From assembly GCA_052400625.1 (NCBI GenBank), contig JBQTGH010000001.1: DNA of 64,000 bases. One strand, 5' to 3'. The stretch is from Thermophagus sp052400625. GTDB taxonomy: Bacteria > Bacteroidota > Bacteroidia > Bacteroidales > Marinilabiliaceae. The position numbers and the translations under genes were made by a program. Below, in pieces: positions 35,594-43,907 of the stretch; the stretch's first letter is position 1; each line of letters starts with the position of its first letter. The notes under the pieces are model-generated. The model saw only the letters and a program-made list of their open reading frames with translations, was not told the origin of the DNA and did no database searches.

Positions 35594-35846
35594 TTCTTAA
35601 ATCCAGTTACCTTAATCTGTATTAAAATACGACCTGAAACGTTAACACACGTACGTCAATTGAAAAAATATTTAAAAATTTATTTAAATAAGAGAATACC
35701 TGATAGATAGGATCAGCAAGTAAACGCCTGTTTGGTCACTATTCTTACACACACAGTAGTCACTCATGAAAAAATTTCACTTAATTAAGCAGAAAAAGCT
35801 CTGGAATATACAATCCGATGCCAACGACCAACTTGACCAAAAGGCA

Positions 35847-36431
35847 TTAGATAATAAAAAATAATAATCCCAGATAATCTTTCAACTCCACACGAAGCAC
35901 TTTGAGGGCTTTACTGATTTGAGTCTCAACGGTTCGCTTGGAAATATTTAATTTTTCCGCAATTTCTTCATTCTTTAATCCTTCAATGCGGCTCATTACA
36001 AAAACTTGCCGACATTTCTCCGGCAACAGGTCAATTCCTTGTTTCAATTTTTCCTGAAGTTCAGAGACCACAAATAAATCAACATCATAAGCCAAATGGT
36101 TCTTCGATAATTCCATCATCTCATTCACATACCTCTTTTCAACTTTCTGATGTTTTAAGAAATCCAGACATGCGTTTTTTATGGAGGAGAAAAAGTAATT
36201 TTTAAAAGAATCGCATAGAGTTATCTGATTATGCTTCGACCACAAGCGAACAAAAAAATCCTGTACAATCTCTTCTGAATCCGCAGTACGAGTAGTAAAC
36301 TGAGATGCATATATAACCAATCCCGGATAATAGAAATGAAATAACAGTTGAAAAGCAGTTTGATCCCCCTCCTTTAGACGAACAATTAAATCCCTTTCAG
36401 ATACTCCGTTAATAATTTGCATGCTTGGCAT
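35847..36431 (-). CDS. ECF RNA polymerase sigma factor, FecI-like
   Basis: A 194-residue ECF sigma factor of the Bacteroidota sigma-70 family-1 type. Region 2 (about 25-90) includes HFYYPGLVIYA and EEIVQDFFVRLWSK; region 4 (about 130-180) includes LPEKCRQVFVMSRIEGLKNEEIA and NISKRTVETQISKALKVLR. It is the expected regulator of the SusCD operon, released by the FecR-type protein encoded 253 bp downstream. MPSM gives two candidate ATG starts (36431 and 36422). A TAnnTTTG promoter element lies about 37 bp upstream. Confidence 0.93.
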   Translation of the reverse strand: MPSMQIINGVSERDLIVRLKEGDQTAFQLLFHFYYPGLVIYASQFTTRTADSEEIVQDFFVRLWSKHNQITLCDSFKNYFFSSIKNACLDFLKHQKVEKRYVNEMMELSKNHLAYDVDLFVVSELQEKLKQGIDLLPEKCRQVFVMSRIEGLKNEEIAEKLNISKRTVETQISKALKVLRVELKDYLGLLFFII

Positions 36432-36467
36432 TTAGATATCATTTTTTTTCGGTAAAACCGAAAAATT

Positions 36468-36497
36468 CAAAACTAGTGATTCGCCTGAAAAGTCAAC
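36468..36497 (-). promoter_or_regulatory. Candidate primary-sigma promoter for the ECF sigma gene
   Basis: Read on the minus strand, TAGTTTTG (36475-36468) matches the Bacteroidota -7 consensus TAnnTTTG. GTTG (36497-36494), one base off the -33 TTTG, lies 18 bp upstream. Initiation near 36460 would leave a leader of about 30 nt before the sigma ATG. This suggests the sigma gene is transcribed by the housekeeping polymerase. Confidence 0.45.
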
Positions 36498-37344
36498 GAT
36501 ATAATTGGGTATTAAGAAAAGGTAACAATCTAATATGATATAATTTTTCCATAACTATTACTTAACGTATGCGTTTATTTCCTGCATTCTTTTTCTCCTG
36601 TATCGGCTCCTAACCACCAACACCATGATGATTCCCCAATTGCACACAATAACCGCTAAATAGAGAGAGAATTACGCCTCCCATTTTTTCAAACAAGAGA
36701 CTGTCTACGGAACACTTTATATAAAGACTTATCATACCTGATTTGTTTGGTGGGCTGCATGGTAAACCCCATTTATTTCCAAATAGTAACAGAAGAAATA
36801 ATGGCAGATAAAATATGTAGTTACAATTCGTAAGGTTAATATTTAAAATTAATCACAAACGCTGACTTCTATAGTTCTTAACATCCGTAACTATATCCAA
36901 CAACCATGCCCCAATGCATCTTAAACTATTTGTTAAAATTTGTTGCAAATTTAATCACTTTTATCTTCATATTTCAATTTTATCCCAAAGTTCTTGAGCT
37001 TCGATGTCATTTAAGACTACAGCCCTGCATCCCCGGAGGGATAACGATTATCATCATAAAAATATCATTTCCCAAAACTATTTACTTGGGAAATGTAATA
37101 TTGGCCAAAACCGACCCCCAATCAACAACTTCTTTTTGCCCCATAAAAGGTTATTGCATCATTTAGAGGATTGCTCCAAATATAAGTTTCAAATTTTCTT
37201 TTTCAGACGCTGAGGTTTTCCAATCCGGGACTTCTGGGTTTTAGTCTGGAAAAAATAAAGGTAGTATGGTGGAAAGTGGAAATGGTAAAACGGAGGAATG
37301 AGGAGTAATGATAAGTATGAGGTCTGAAAAAACTCTTCAAAACC
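36498..37344. other. Intergenic region upstream of the PUL
   Basis: About 850 bp with no supported gene. Short plus-strand frames at 36906-37213 have no recognisable domain and no start context. Near the right end, ATGAGGT (37317-37323) pairs with ACCTCAT (37342-37348), a hairpin just past the stop of the 130-residue gene. The region separates the accessory PUL from the core genes to its right. Confidence 0.5.
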
Positions 37345-37737
37345 TCATTCCTTCATTATCCGGGGATCTATCTCCGGGCTATTTTCAAACATTACGGTTT
37401 CGTCCCAATATTCCACCACCATCCGATTTTGATTAAAGGCTTGCATCAACTCCCTGACCAAGGCATCAGAAGTAGTTTTAAAAAGCGCTTCACTCATCGG
37501 AAATTTGGGATAATTGATCAATCCCAATCTTAAGTGGGGTTCAACCTGTCCGCCAAACACGATCTCACTCGGCGACAAACGAATGCTTAGCCCAATTCCT
37601 TTCTCTTTAAACAAACGAGCTTGATATTCTTGCAGCCAAGAAACAACCTCTTGCTTGTCGATCAATTTACGGGTATAGCCATATTCCAGCCCCATGGTGA
37701 TCGTTACGGAAAAAGGTTGAACAGAAGCTCGCTTCAT
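37345..37737 (-). CDS. Conserved-looking hypothetical protein next to nadE
   Basis: A 130-residue cytoplasmic protein without signal peptide or membrane segment. It alternates strands and helices (FSVTITMGLEYGY, EVVSWLQEYQARLFKEKG, GLSIRLSPSEIVFGG, LVRELMQAFNQNRMVVEYWDETVMF) and looks like a small alpha/beta fold. I do not recognise its family. It starts 38 bp downstream of the nadE stop on the same strand, so it is likely co-transcribed. A link to NAD synthesis is only positional. Confidence 0.6.
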   Translation of the reverse strand: MKRASVQPFSVTITMGLEYGYTRKLIDKQEVVSWLQEYQARLFKEKGIGLSIRLSPSEIVFGGQVEPHLRLGLINYPKFPMSEALFKTTSDALVRELMQAFNQNRMVVEYWDETVMFENSPEIDPRIMKE

Positions 37738-37775
37738 AATAATATTTTGTCAAAAATTAAGACACAGGTAACTTA

Positions 37776-39431
37776 CTACTTCTCATATCTAGCTACCAAC
37801 GGCATACGGCGCCCTACACCAAAAGCCTTGCCCGACACTCGTAAAATAGGTGGAGCCTGGAATCGCTTGTATTCGTTGAAATTGACCATTCGCACGGTCT
37901 TGTTCACCACCTCCTCGGGGAAACCCTCCTCTATAATACTTCTGGGCGAACGGTTCAATTCAATGTAACGGAACAACACCTTATCCAAAATATCATAGTC
38001 GGGCAACGAATCGGAATCTTTCTGATCGGGCCTCAGCTCTGCCGAAGGAGGTTTGATAATGGTATTTTCAGGAACCATTTCTCCGTCTTTATTCAGATAT
38101 CGAGCCAGCTTAAACACCTCTGTTTTGTATACATCGCCCAACACACTCAATCCCCCATTCATATCGCCATACAAAGTTCCATACCCCACGGCAGCTTCGC
38201 TCTTGTTGGAGGTATTGAGTAAAATATGCCCAAATTTATTGGAATAGGCCATCAATAGAAGTCCTCGAATACGTGCCTGAATGTTCTCTTCGGTAACATC
38301 GGGAGCCCTGTCTCCAAAGACCGGCTTCATGGCCTCCTCAACTTTTTCGTAAATATCCCTGATGGGTACGGTATGCGTTTGGATACCAAGATTACGAGCC
38401 AACTGTTCGGCATCTGTGATGCTGTGGCCGGTGCTGTATTGCGACGGCAACAAAACACCATGAACATTCTCTGCTCCAAGGGCTTCTACGGCAAGAGCTG
38501 CCGTCACAGCCGAATCAATTCCACCTGAGAGGCCAAGTACCGCCTTCCGAAGCCCCGACTTACGGAAATAATCCCTAATGCCTACGACCAGCCCCTCGTG
38601 AATCAACGCGATGGGATCTGACTCAGAGAGCTGTCCCGACGACACTTCATCCACTTTTTCCAGTTCAAGGTCCCGGTAGGCTTCTTCAAACCTTGGCAAC
38701 TTTTGTGTGATATTTCCCTCACTATTCACCATCATGGATCCCCCGTCAAATATCAACTCGGTATTGGCACCCACCTGATTCACATAAACAACAGGCATAT
38801 GATAGGCTGCCGCCTTTTTGCAGACCACCTGCTTCCGAACATTTTCCTGATAATAAGAAAAGGGCGACGCAGCTATGTTAATCATAAAATCCGGCTTCAG
38901 GGTTGCCAACTTTTGCATGGGAGATAAAGTATATAGCTTGTTTCTGGAAAATTCGGCCTCCACTGGCTGATCGTCCCACAAATCCTCACAAATGGTAATG
39001 GCAATTCGATGACCTTTATAATTGACTACCTTAAAGGCTTCATTGGGCTGAAAATAACGGTATTCATCAAACACATCATAGTTGGGAAGCAGCGTTTTAT
39101 GAATGATTTCCTTCACTCTTCCATCAGCTAAAAACCAAGCCGAATTGTACAGTTGCTTCCCTCGACTGTGGGGGTTCAAACTAGGCCCCCCGATCACCGC
39201 TGCAATACCTTGACAGCAACCGGCGATTCCTTCTATGGCTTGAATAGATGCCTCCACAAACTCCTGACGCGTCAACAAATCCAACGGTGGATATCCACAA
39301 ATGGCCAATTCAGAAAAGACAACCACATCAACACCTCTCTCCTTGGCCTTCTCTATTTGCTCAATGATTTTTTTACTGTTCTCACTAAAATTTCCAATGT
39401 GATAGTTTAACTGTACAAGCGCCAGCTTCAT
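37776..39431 (-). CDS. nadE: Glutamine-dependent NAD+ synthetase
   Basis: A 551-residue two-domain enzyme making NAD from nicotinate adenine dinucleotide, ATP and glutamine. The N-terminal nitrilase-type glutaminase has Glu41 (FSELAICGYP) and nucleophile Cys148 (TICEDLWDD). The C-terminal synthetase has the P-loop GLSGGIDSAV near residue 300, and NTSNKSEAAVGYGT with GDVYKTEVF further on. Full-length and cytoplasmic. The arrangement is that of the single-chain glutaminase-synthetase type. Confidence 0.96.
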   Translation of the reverse strand: MKLALVQLNYHIGNFSENSKKIIEQIEKAKERGVDVVVFSELAICGYPPLDLLTRQEFVEASIQAIEGIAGCCQGIAAVIGGPSLNPHSRGKQLYNSAWFLADGRVKEIIHKTLLPNYDVFDEYRYFQPNEAFKVVNYKGHRIAITICEDLWDDQPVEAEFSRNKLYTLSPMQKLATLKPDFMINIAASPFSYYQENVRKQVVCKKAAAYHMPVVYVNQVGANTELIFDGGSMMVNSEGNITQKLPRFEEAYRDLELEKVDEVSSGQLSESDPIALIHEGLVVGIRDYFRKSGLRKAVLGLSGGIDSAVTAALAVEALGAENVHGVLLPSQYSTGHSITDAEQLARNLGIQTHTVPIRDIYEKVEEAMKPVFGDRAPDVTEENIQARIRGLLLMAYSNKFGHILLNTSNKSEAAVGYGTLYGDMNGGLSVLGDVYKTEVFKLARYLNKDGEMVPENTIIKPPSAELRPDQKDSDSLPDYDILDKVLFRYIELNRSPRSIIEEGFPEEVVNKTVRMVNFNEYKRFQAPPILRVSGKAFGVGRRMPLVARYEK

Positions 39432-39509
39432 AGTTTATTGATATTAGATGATTAGATGGTCAGAGATAAAATTTATGATTTTGGTAATTTGAACTTTCAA
39501 CCTCACCAA

Positions 39510-40142
39510 TCAAAATATAAACCCAAACTCGAAAACCAGACGATTCAGGACTGTTTTATCCACGTATCCTGACTCATCCGTAATATCGGTAAATCCGTTA
39601 TGGAAAACAATGCCAAACATCAGGGCATTGGAACCACCTATAGAATATTCAATCCCTGCCCCCAAGTGATATCCCAAATCAAACAGCCGCACCTCATCTC
39701 CAATAGAATTGTCATCTTCATCACGCGCTTCAATATTGATCTGGGGCGTCAGACCAAACCGACCATAAAAACAGCTTCGCCGAAATTCATTGGAACGCAA
39801 CTTCAATCCCACCGGAATCTCCAGATATCTCAACTTATAATCCTTTTCTATCGAGACGCTGTTACCATCAACATCCTCCCCTATATAGGTGAGCTTTCCG
39901 CCCGTGCGATTAATAGTCAATCCCGTTGAAAGGGCATAATTATCTGCAAAAAAACGGTCCAGAACTACCCCAAAGTTATAGCCGGCCATCCCACTGCGCG
40001 ATTCCACACCTTCTTTATCGGGTTTCAGCCATGATATCTGGGGTTCTGCCACAAACGAAAGTCGTATAGTCCGGGCTTCCTGTCCCACCACTTCCAATAT
40101 GCTCAGCAATAATAGTCCAATTGAAAAAATCAGTTTCTTCAT
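39510..40142 (-). CDS. PorT-like outer-membrane beta-barrel protein
   Basis: A 210-residue protein with a signal peptide (cleavage near VVGQEA) and amphipathic strands ending in a terminal phenylalanine (LVFEFGFIF), the outer-membrane insertion signal. The pattern GYNFGVVLDRFFADNYALSTGL and YLEIPVGLKLRS is that of the eight-stranded PorT/OmpW-like barrels frequent in Bacteroidota. No specific role can be given. It stands alone, 78 bp upstream of nadE. Confidence 0.8.
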   Translation of the reverse strand: MKKLIFSIGLLLLSILEVVGQEARTIRLSFVAEPQISWLKPDKEGVESRSGMAGYNFGVVLDRFFADNYALSTGLTINRTGGKLTYIGEDVDGNSVSIEKDYKLRYLEIPVGLKLRSNEFRRSCFYGRFGLTPQINIEARDEDDNSIGDEVRLFDLGYHLGAGIEYSIGGSNALMFGIVFHNGFTDITDESGYVDKTVLNRLVFEFGFIF

Positions 40143-40645
40143 AAGGTTAATATTTCTTGTAATTCCAAAATGTCAGGCTTCCGCCCTTTATTCCTAAACT
40201 ATTTCAGTCTAAAATTAATATCTTAGCATTTCATTTCGGTCAGCATAACAACACCAAGGTTCTGCTGATTCAATGAACGGCATAGATGACCGTTTTATTA
40301 TCCGGAGTGATCAAATCGGAGTGAATCAACTCTCTTAACATCGGAGGCTTGGTTCATCCCGGAAATGGTTACCCAAAAATTGAATTGTAAATATAACCCA
40401 ATTCCACTGTTTTCATGAAAAAATATGATCACAAAACGATCTCGACAACAAAGTAATTTTTCGCAAAGGAATCATCACACCGTGGTTCAATTAAAGAACA
40501 TTTGTCTCAGATTTGCCATTGTGAGTATGTGCTTGTGGTGGCTGGAACAAGGGCCCAAAAGTCACAACAAAAAGGACACCAAAGAGATTTAAATCTGTGA
40601 TTTAACATCATTACCAGGATAATAAATAAAGCAAACTTGAAAAGA
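40143..40645. other. Intergenic region between divergent genes
   Basis: About 500 bp holding the start-side regions of the barrel gene (leftward) and the GldB-type gene (rightward). I see no gene and no clear TAnnTTTG promoter. A weak hairpin AACGG/CCGTT near 40274-40292 is followed by TTTTA and is not strong enough to call a terminator. Confidence 0.4.
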
Positions 40646-41662
40646 ATGAGAATAAATTTTGTATTTCTGACCATTGCTCTTTTAACAATCCTTGCCGGTG
40701 GCTGTCATATCTCCAATAACACCCCGGACGTTTCGGATATTAAGGTTGATTTTGAGTTAAAGCCTTTCTATGAAAAATTGTTTTCTATTCCTCCAGAAGA
40801 GATTGAAATGCACCTCAATCAACTACAAGAAGAGTACGGACGCTACTTCGACGCCTACTGTGAGGGAATTATTGGGATAGGGGCGACTGAGAGCCTTCAG
40901 TTCAGAGATAACTTTTTGAAATTCTTAACCTACAAGCCCAATCTTGAAGTTGTGGATTCTTGTCAAACTATTTTCTCTAAAAAAAGAAAAGAGTCATTAT
41001 ACAATCACCTTCTCCTGGCTTTTAAGTACTATCGTTACTATTATCCCGAAAGAGAAATCCCCGATATTTATTTGCATATTTCAGGTTTCAATGAATCCAT
41101 GGTGGTTGATTCGGGTTGGATATCGGTAAGCGTAGAAAAATATCTGGGGCGCAACTGCATTTTTTATGAGTGGTTAGGTACACCCAAATATCTTCGCAAC
41201 CAAATGGACACGGAAAGGGTCGTGCCAGACGTCATGAGAGCCATAGCAATGACCGAATATTCTTATAACGACTCCATCAATGATCTGATCAGCCAGATGG
41301 TATACCATGGCAAAATCTTACAATTTGTCAAACACACCATTCCCAATATCCCCGATACGCTGCTTTTTGGATTTTCCCAAAAACAAATGAAATGGTGCGA
41401 TAAAAATGAATCATCAATGTGGGCCTCTATTGTCGAACACAAACATCTCTTTTCTACCGATCAGATGCTGATTCGGAAATATGTGGGCCCCGCACCATTT
41501 ACATCGGTTTTTGGGCAGGACTCCCCAGGTCAGACGGGAAGATATCTAGGCTATAAAATTTTAGAATCATGGATGGAAGAAAACCCCGACCAATCTTTTC
41601 GAGACATGATGGAACAAACCGATCCCCACAACATTTTAAGGCAGGCTAAGTACCGTCCCTAA
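40646..41662 (+). CDS. gldB: GldB-type gliding-motility lipoprotein
   Basis: A 338-residue lipoprotein from the ATG at 40646 (a TTG nine bases earlier is less likely). The signal ends at ILAGGC. The body shows the GldB/DUF2268-like layout: LKPFYEKLFSIPPEEIEMHL, YRYYYPEREIPDIYLHISGF, a SVEKYLGRNCIFYEWLG segment, and the FGQDSPGQTGRYLGYKILESWM C-terminus. GldB is needed for gliding and type IX secretion in flavobacteria. That fits the sorting domain on the GH13 protein at the right edge. It is encoded 13 bp before the nitrilase/5-FCL gene. Confidence 0.85.
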   Translation: MRINFVFLTIALLTILAGGCHISNNTPDVSDIKVDFELKPFYEKLFSIPPEEIEMHLNQLQEEYGRYFDAYCEGIIGIGATESLQFRDNFLKFLTYKPNLEVVDSCQTIFSKKRKESLYNHLLLAFKYYRYYYPEREIPDIYLHISGFNESMVVDSGWISVSVEKYLGRNCIFYEWLGTPKYLRNQMDTERVVPDVMRAIAMTEYSYNDSINDLISQMVYHGKILQFVKHTIPNIPDTLLFGFSQKQMKWCDKNESSMWASIVEHKHLFSTDQMLIRKYVGPAPFTSVFGQDSPGQTGRYLGYKILESWMEENPDQSFRDMMEQTDPHNILRQAKYRP

Positions 41663-41675
41663 TGATTCTTTTCCA

Positions 41676-43028
41676 ATGAAGACAAAAGTAAATATAGGTT
41701 TATTGCAATTCGCACCCGTTTTGGGTAATATTGCATTAAACATCCGGAAAATTAACCACCTGTTGGAAAAGACATCCGGAATAGATCTTTGGGTCTTACC
41801 GGAATTGGCTTCTTCCGGCTATAACTTTTCCTCCAAAGAGGAAGCCTTAAGATATTCAGAACCCCTTAATGACAGTCTTTTCACAAAATTCCTCATAAAA
41901 AAAGCCAAAGCTCTAAATACCCTCTTTGTCTCCGGCATAAATGAACGGGAAGGAGATAAGATTTTTAATAGTGCGGTTCTGATAGGCCCCAACGGAATAA
42001 CGGGACATTACAGAAAACTTCACCTTTTCAATCGCGAGAAAGAATTTTTCGAGCCCGGAAATACCGGACTGCCCGTTTTCAATACCCCTATAGGAAAAAT
42101 AGGTATCCTCATCTGTTTCGACTGGATGTTTCCCGAAAGCTGGAGACTTCTGGCGCTAAAAGGAGCAACACTTATTTGTCACCCCTCCAATCTGGTCTTA
42201 CCCTACTGCCAGACAGCCCTCCCCGGCTATGCCCTTACCAATCAAATCTTTGTTGCCTCAGCCAACAGGGTGGGCAAAGATAACGACCTCTCTTTCACCG
42301 GACAATCGGTTTTGGTCAACCCCAATGGCGAATATCTCCTTAAAGGTTCGCCTCACAACGAAGAAATCCTATCCTATGGAATTGATCTTTCCGAAGCCTC
42401 TAACAAGCAGATGACCCCTTTCAACCAGGCTTTTGCCGACCGAAGAACCGATATTTATTCTCTTCATGAAAAGGATTTTAACCCAATGGTTCAAATGGAA
42501 AAAAGAAGACTCCGAATAGAAGTCAAACAAACCATTCAAGAACTTTCTTTTGACGAAAGGCTCTCCATGAGCCAAAATATTATGACGCAACTTGAGAAGC
42601 ACTCTTATTTTCAAAAGGCCAACACCATCTTTATCTACTGGTCTCTGCCGGATGAAGTACAAACCCACGACTTCATAAAACGATGGATGGGAAAAAAGAA
42701 ATTTATTCTACCAAAAATAAATGGTGACCAATTAGAACTAAGAGAGTTTACCGGAATCTCCGATTTAAAACCGGATGAAAAATTCCATATATCTGAACCT
42801 ACCGGCAGATTGGTGAACGATCCCTCGCTCATCGACTTGGCCATAGTCCCGGGAATTGCTTTTACCTCCGGAGGAGCACGTCTGGGACGTGGCAAAGGAT
42901 ACTACGACCGAACCCTGCCATTATTAAATAGAGCATTTAAAGTTGGCGTAGCTTTTCCCGCTCAAATAGTGAAAGATATCCCCACCGATGGTAATGATGT
43001 GTTTTTGGATCAGGTAATCACCGTTTAG
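41676..43028 (+). CDS. Fusion of nitrilase-family amidohydrolase and 5-formyltetrahydrofolate cyclo-ligase
   Basis: A 450-residue two-enzyme protein. Residues 1 to about 260 are a carbon-nitrogen hydrolase with a complete Glu43-Lys114-Cys147 triad (LPELASSGYN, HYRKLHLFN, LICFDWMFPE), closest in feel to omega-amidase/deaminated-glutathione amidase types. Residues 274-450 form a nearly full-length 5-formyl-THF cyclo-ligase (EKRRLRIEVKQ start, GARLGRGKGYYDR signature) that converts 5-formyl-THF to 5,10-methenyl-THF with ATP. The frame runs uninterrupted through both and a Met at 274 could be an internal start. It follows the GldB-type gene by 13 bp. Confidence 0.88.
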   Translation: MKTKVNIGLLQFAPVLGNIALNIRKINHLLEKTSGIDLWVLPELASSGYNFSSKEEALRYSEPLNDSLFTKFLIKKAKALNTLFVSGINEREGDKIFNSAVLIGPNGITGHYRKLHLFNREKEFFEPGNTGLPVFNTPIGKIGILICFDWMFPESWRLLALKGATLICHPSNLVLPYCQTALPGYALTNQIFVASANRVGKDNDLSFTGQSVLVNPNGEYLLKGSPHNEEILSYGIDLSEASNKQMTPFNQAFADRRTDIYSLHEKDFNPMVQMEKRRLRIEVKQTIQELSFDERLSMSQNIMTQLEKHSYFQKANTIFIYWSLPDEVQTHDFIKRWMGKKKFILPKINGDQLELREFTGISDLKPDEKFHISEPTGRLVNDPSLIDLAIVPGIAFTSGGARLGRGKGYYDRTLPLLNRAFKVGVAFPAQIVKDIPTDGNDVFLDQVITV

Positions 43029-43059
43029 GATCCCCTATTTCAGCCAAGTCTCATAACAC

Positions 43060-43089
43060 AAAAAAACCTGCCATTTAAAAATGACAGGT
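43060..43089 (-). terminator. Rho-independent terminator for the ferredoxin gene
   Basis: An 11-position stem with one mismatch (43066-43076 with 43079-43089) is followed on the minus strand by seven T (A run at 43060-43066). It lies between the convergent nitrilase/5-FCL and ferredoxin genes and mainly serves the leftward one. Confidence 0.75.
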
Positions 43090-43122
43090 CTTGTGGTTAA
43101 TGCAATAAATACTTTTCTAACC

Positions 43123-43290
43123 TTATGCAGGATGAATGGCCTCTGTAGGACAAACATCAGCACAGGTACCACAATCGGTACACAGTTCGGGGTCGATCTT
43201 GTAGATTTCACCTTCGGAGATAGCCTCAACAGGGCACTCATCTATACATGTACCACAAGCAATACAGTCATCACTAATTACGTATGCCAT
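43123..43290 (-). CDS. 2[4Fe-4S] bacterial ferredoxin
   Basis: A 55-residue ferredoxin from ATG 43290; upstream in-frame starts only add unlikely sequence. Two cluster motifs, CIACGTCIDECP and CTDCGTCADVCP, bind two [4Fe-4S] clusters, the clostridial type. It is a low-potential electron carrier for anaerobic or fermentative metabolism. A TAATTTTG promoter match lies about 30 bp upstream and a strong terminator follows, so it is its own transcription unit. Confidence 0.95.
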   Translation of the reverse strand: MAYVISDDCIACGTCIDECPVEAISEGEIYKIDPELCTDCGTCADVCPTEAIHPA

Positions 43291-43319
43291 TTTCTTTCTT
43301 TTTAAATGATTTGATGAAA

Positions 43320-43327
43320 CAAAATTA
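43320..43327 (-). promoter_or_regulatory. Candidate -7 promoter element of the ferredoxin gene
   Basis: Read on the minus strand, TAATTTTG matches TAnnTTTG and lies 30 bp before the ferredoxin ATG. No clear -33 TTTG is present. Confidence 0.4.
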
Positions 43328-43491
43328 TTTTCTTTTTCCCTGAAATAAAAAAGAATGGCGTCTAAATAAGGTAATTTGTAAATGATATAAATAACGCTCG
43401 TCGACAACCATTGTCTTTTCTTTTAGGAAATCTTACAGAGGGACAAAATAAATTCATTCCTCATAAAAATAAGATGATAAACTCGACAGAA

Positions 43492-43812
43492 CTATTCAAT
43501 TTCAATCATTAAATAGTCTTTCGGTACTTTCTGCCCTTTTTCAATATCAATACTCTTAATTTTTCCATCAAATGGCATTTGTATATTATTTACCATTTTC
43601 ATGGCCTCAAGCTGGAGCAATACGTCACCCTTTTTTACTTTCTGTCCCTTTTTGACCATAATATCAGTAATGGTACCAGGTATCACCGAACGTACCTCTT
43701 TAGGATTGTTGGGACGGTACTTTTTTCTTTCCTTATATTTTCTGGTCAATTTGGTTTTATACCTCAAACTTAAAATTTGAAAATCAACCAATTCACGATT
43801 ATCGTCCTTCAT
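43492..43812 (-). CDS. Biotin carboxyl carrier protein (biotin/lipoyl domain)
   Basis: A 106-residue protein from the ATG at 43812 (an in-frame TTG lies 21 bp upstream). The C-terminal 75 residues are a biotinyl domain with the biotinylation site LEAMKM and a preceding IPGTITDIMVKKGQKVKKGDVLL hammerhead. The N-terminal part is short and basic (KLTRKYKERKKYRP). It carries CO2 for the carboxyltransferase encoded 95 bp upstream. Confidence 0.92.
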   Translation of the reverse strand: MKDDNRELVDFQILSLRYKTKLTRKYKERKKYRPNNPKEVRSVIPGTITDIMVKKGQKVKKGDVLLQLEAMKMVNNIQMPFDGKIKSIDIEKGQKVPKDYLMIEIE

Positions 43813-43907
43813 TGTGATAAAATTTTGATTCAAAAACGATCCATTTTCGACAAAAAAACAAGTAACAAGCCGGCTTTGTTTCTCAAGCCGGCTCCTTTAC
43901 CCCGTCA

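Noticed and set aside
36906..37213. Two overlapping short plus-strand ORFs upstream of the PUL
   Set aside because: No recognisable domain, no start context, and proline/lysine-poor AT-rich translations typical of non-coding sequence.
37295..37351. Inverted repeat GGAATGAGG/CCTCATTCC as terminator
   Set aside because: The loop is 39 nt, one arm overlaps the coding end, and there is no T run on the minus strand.
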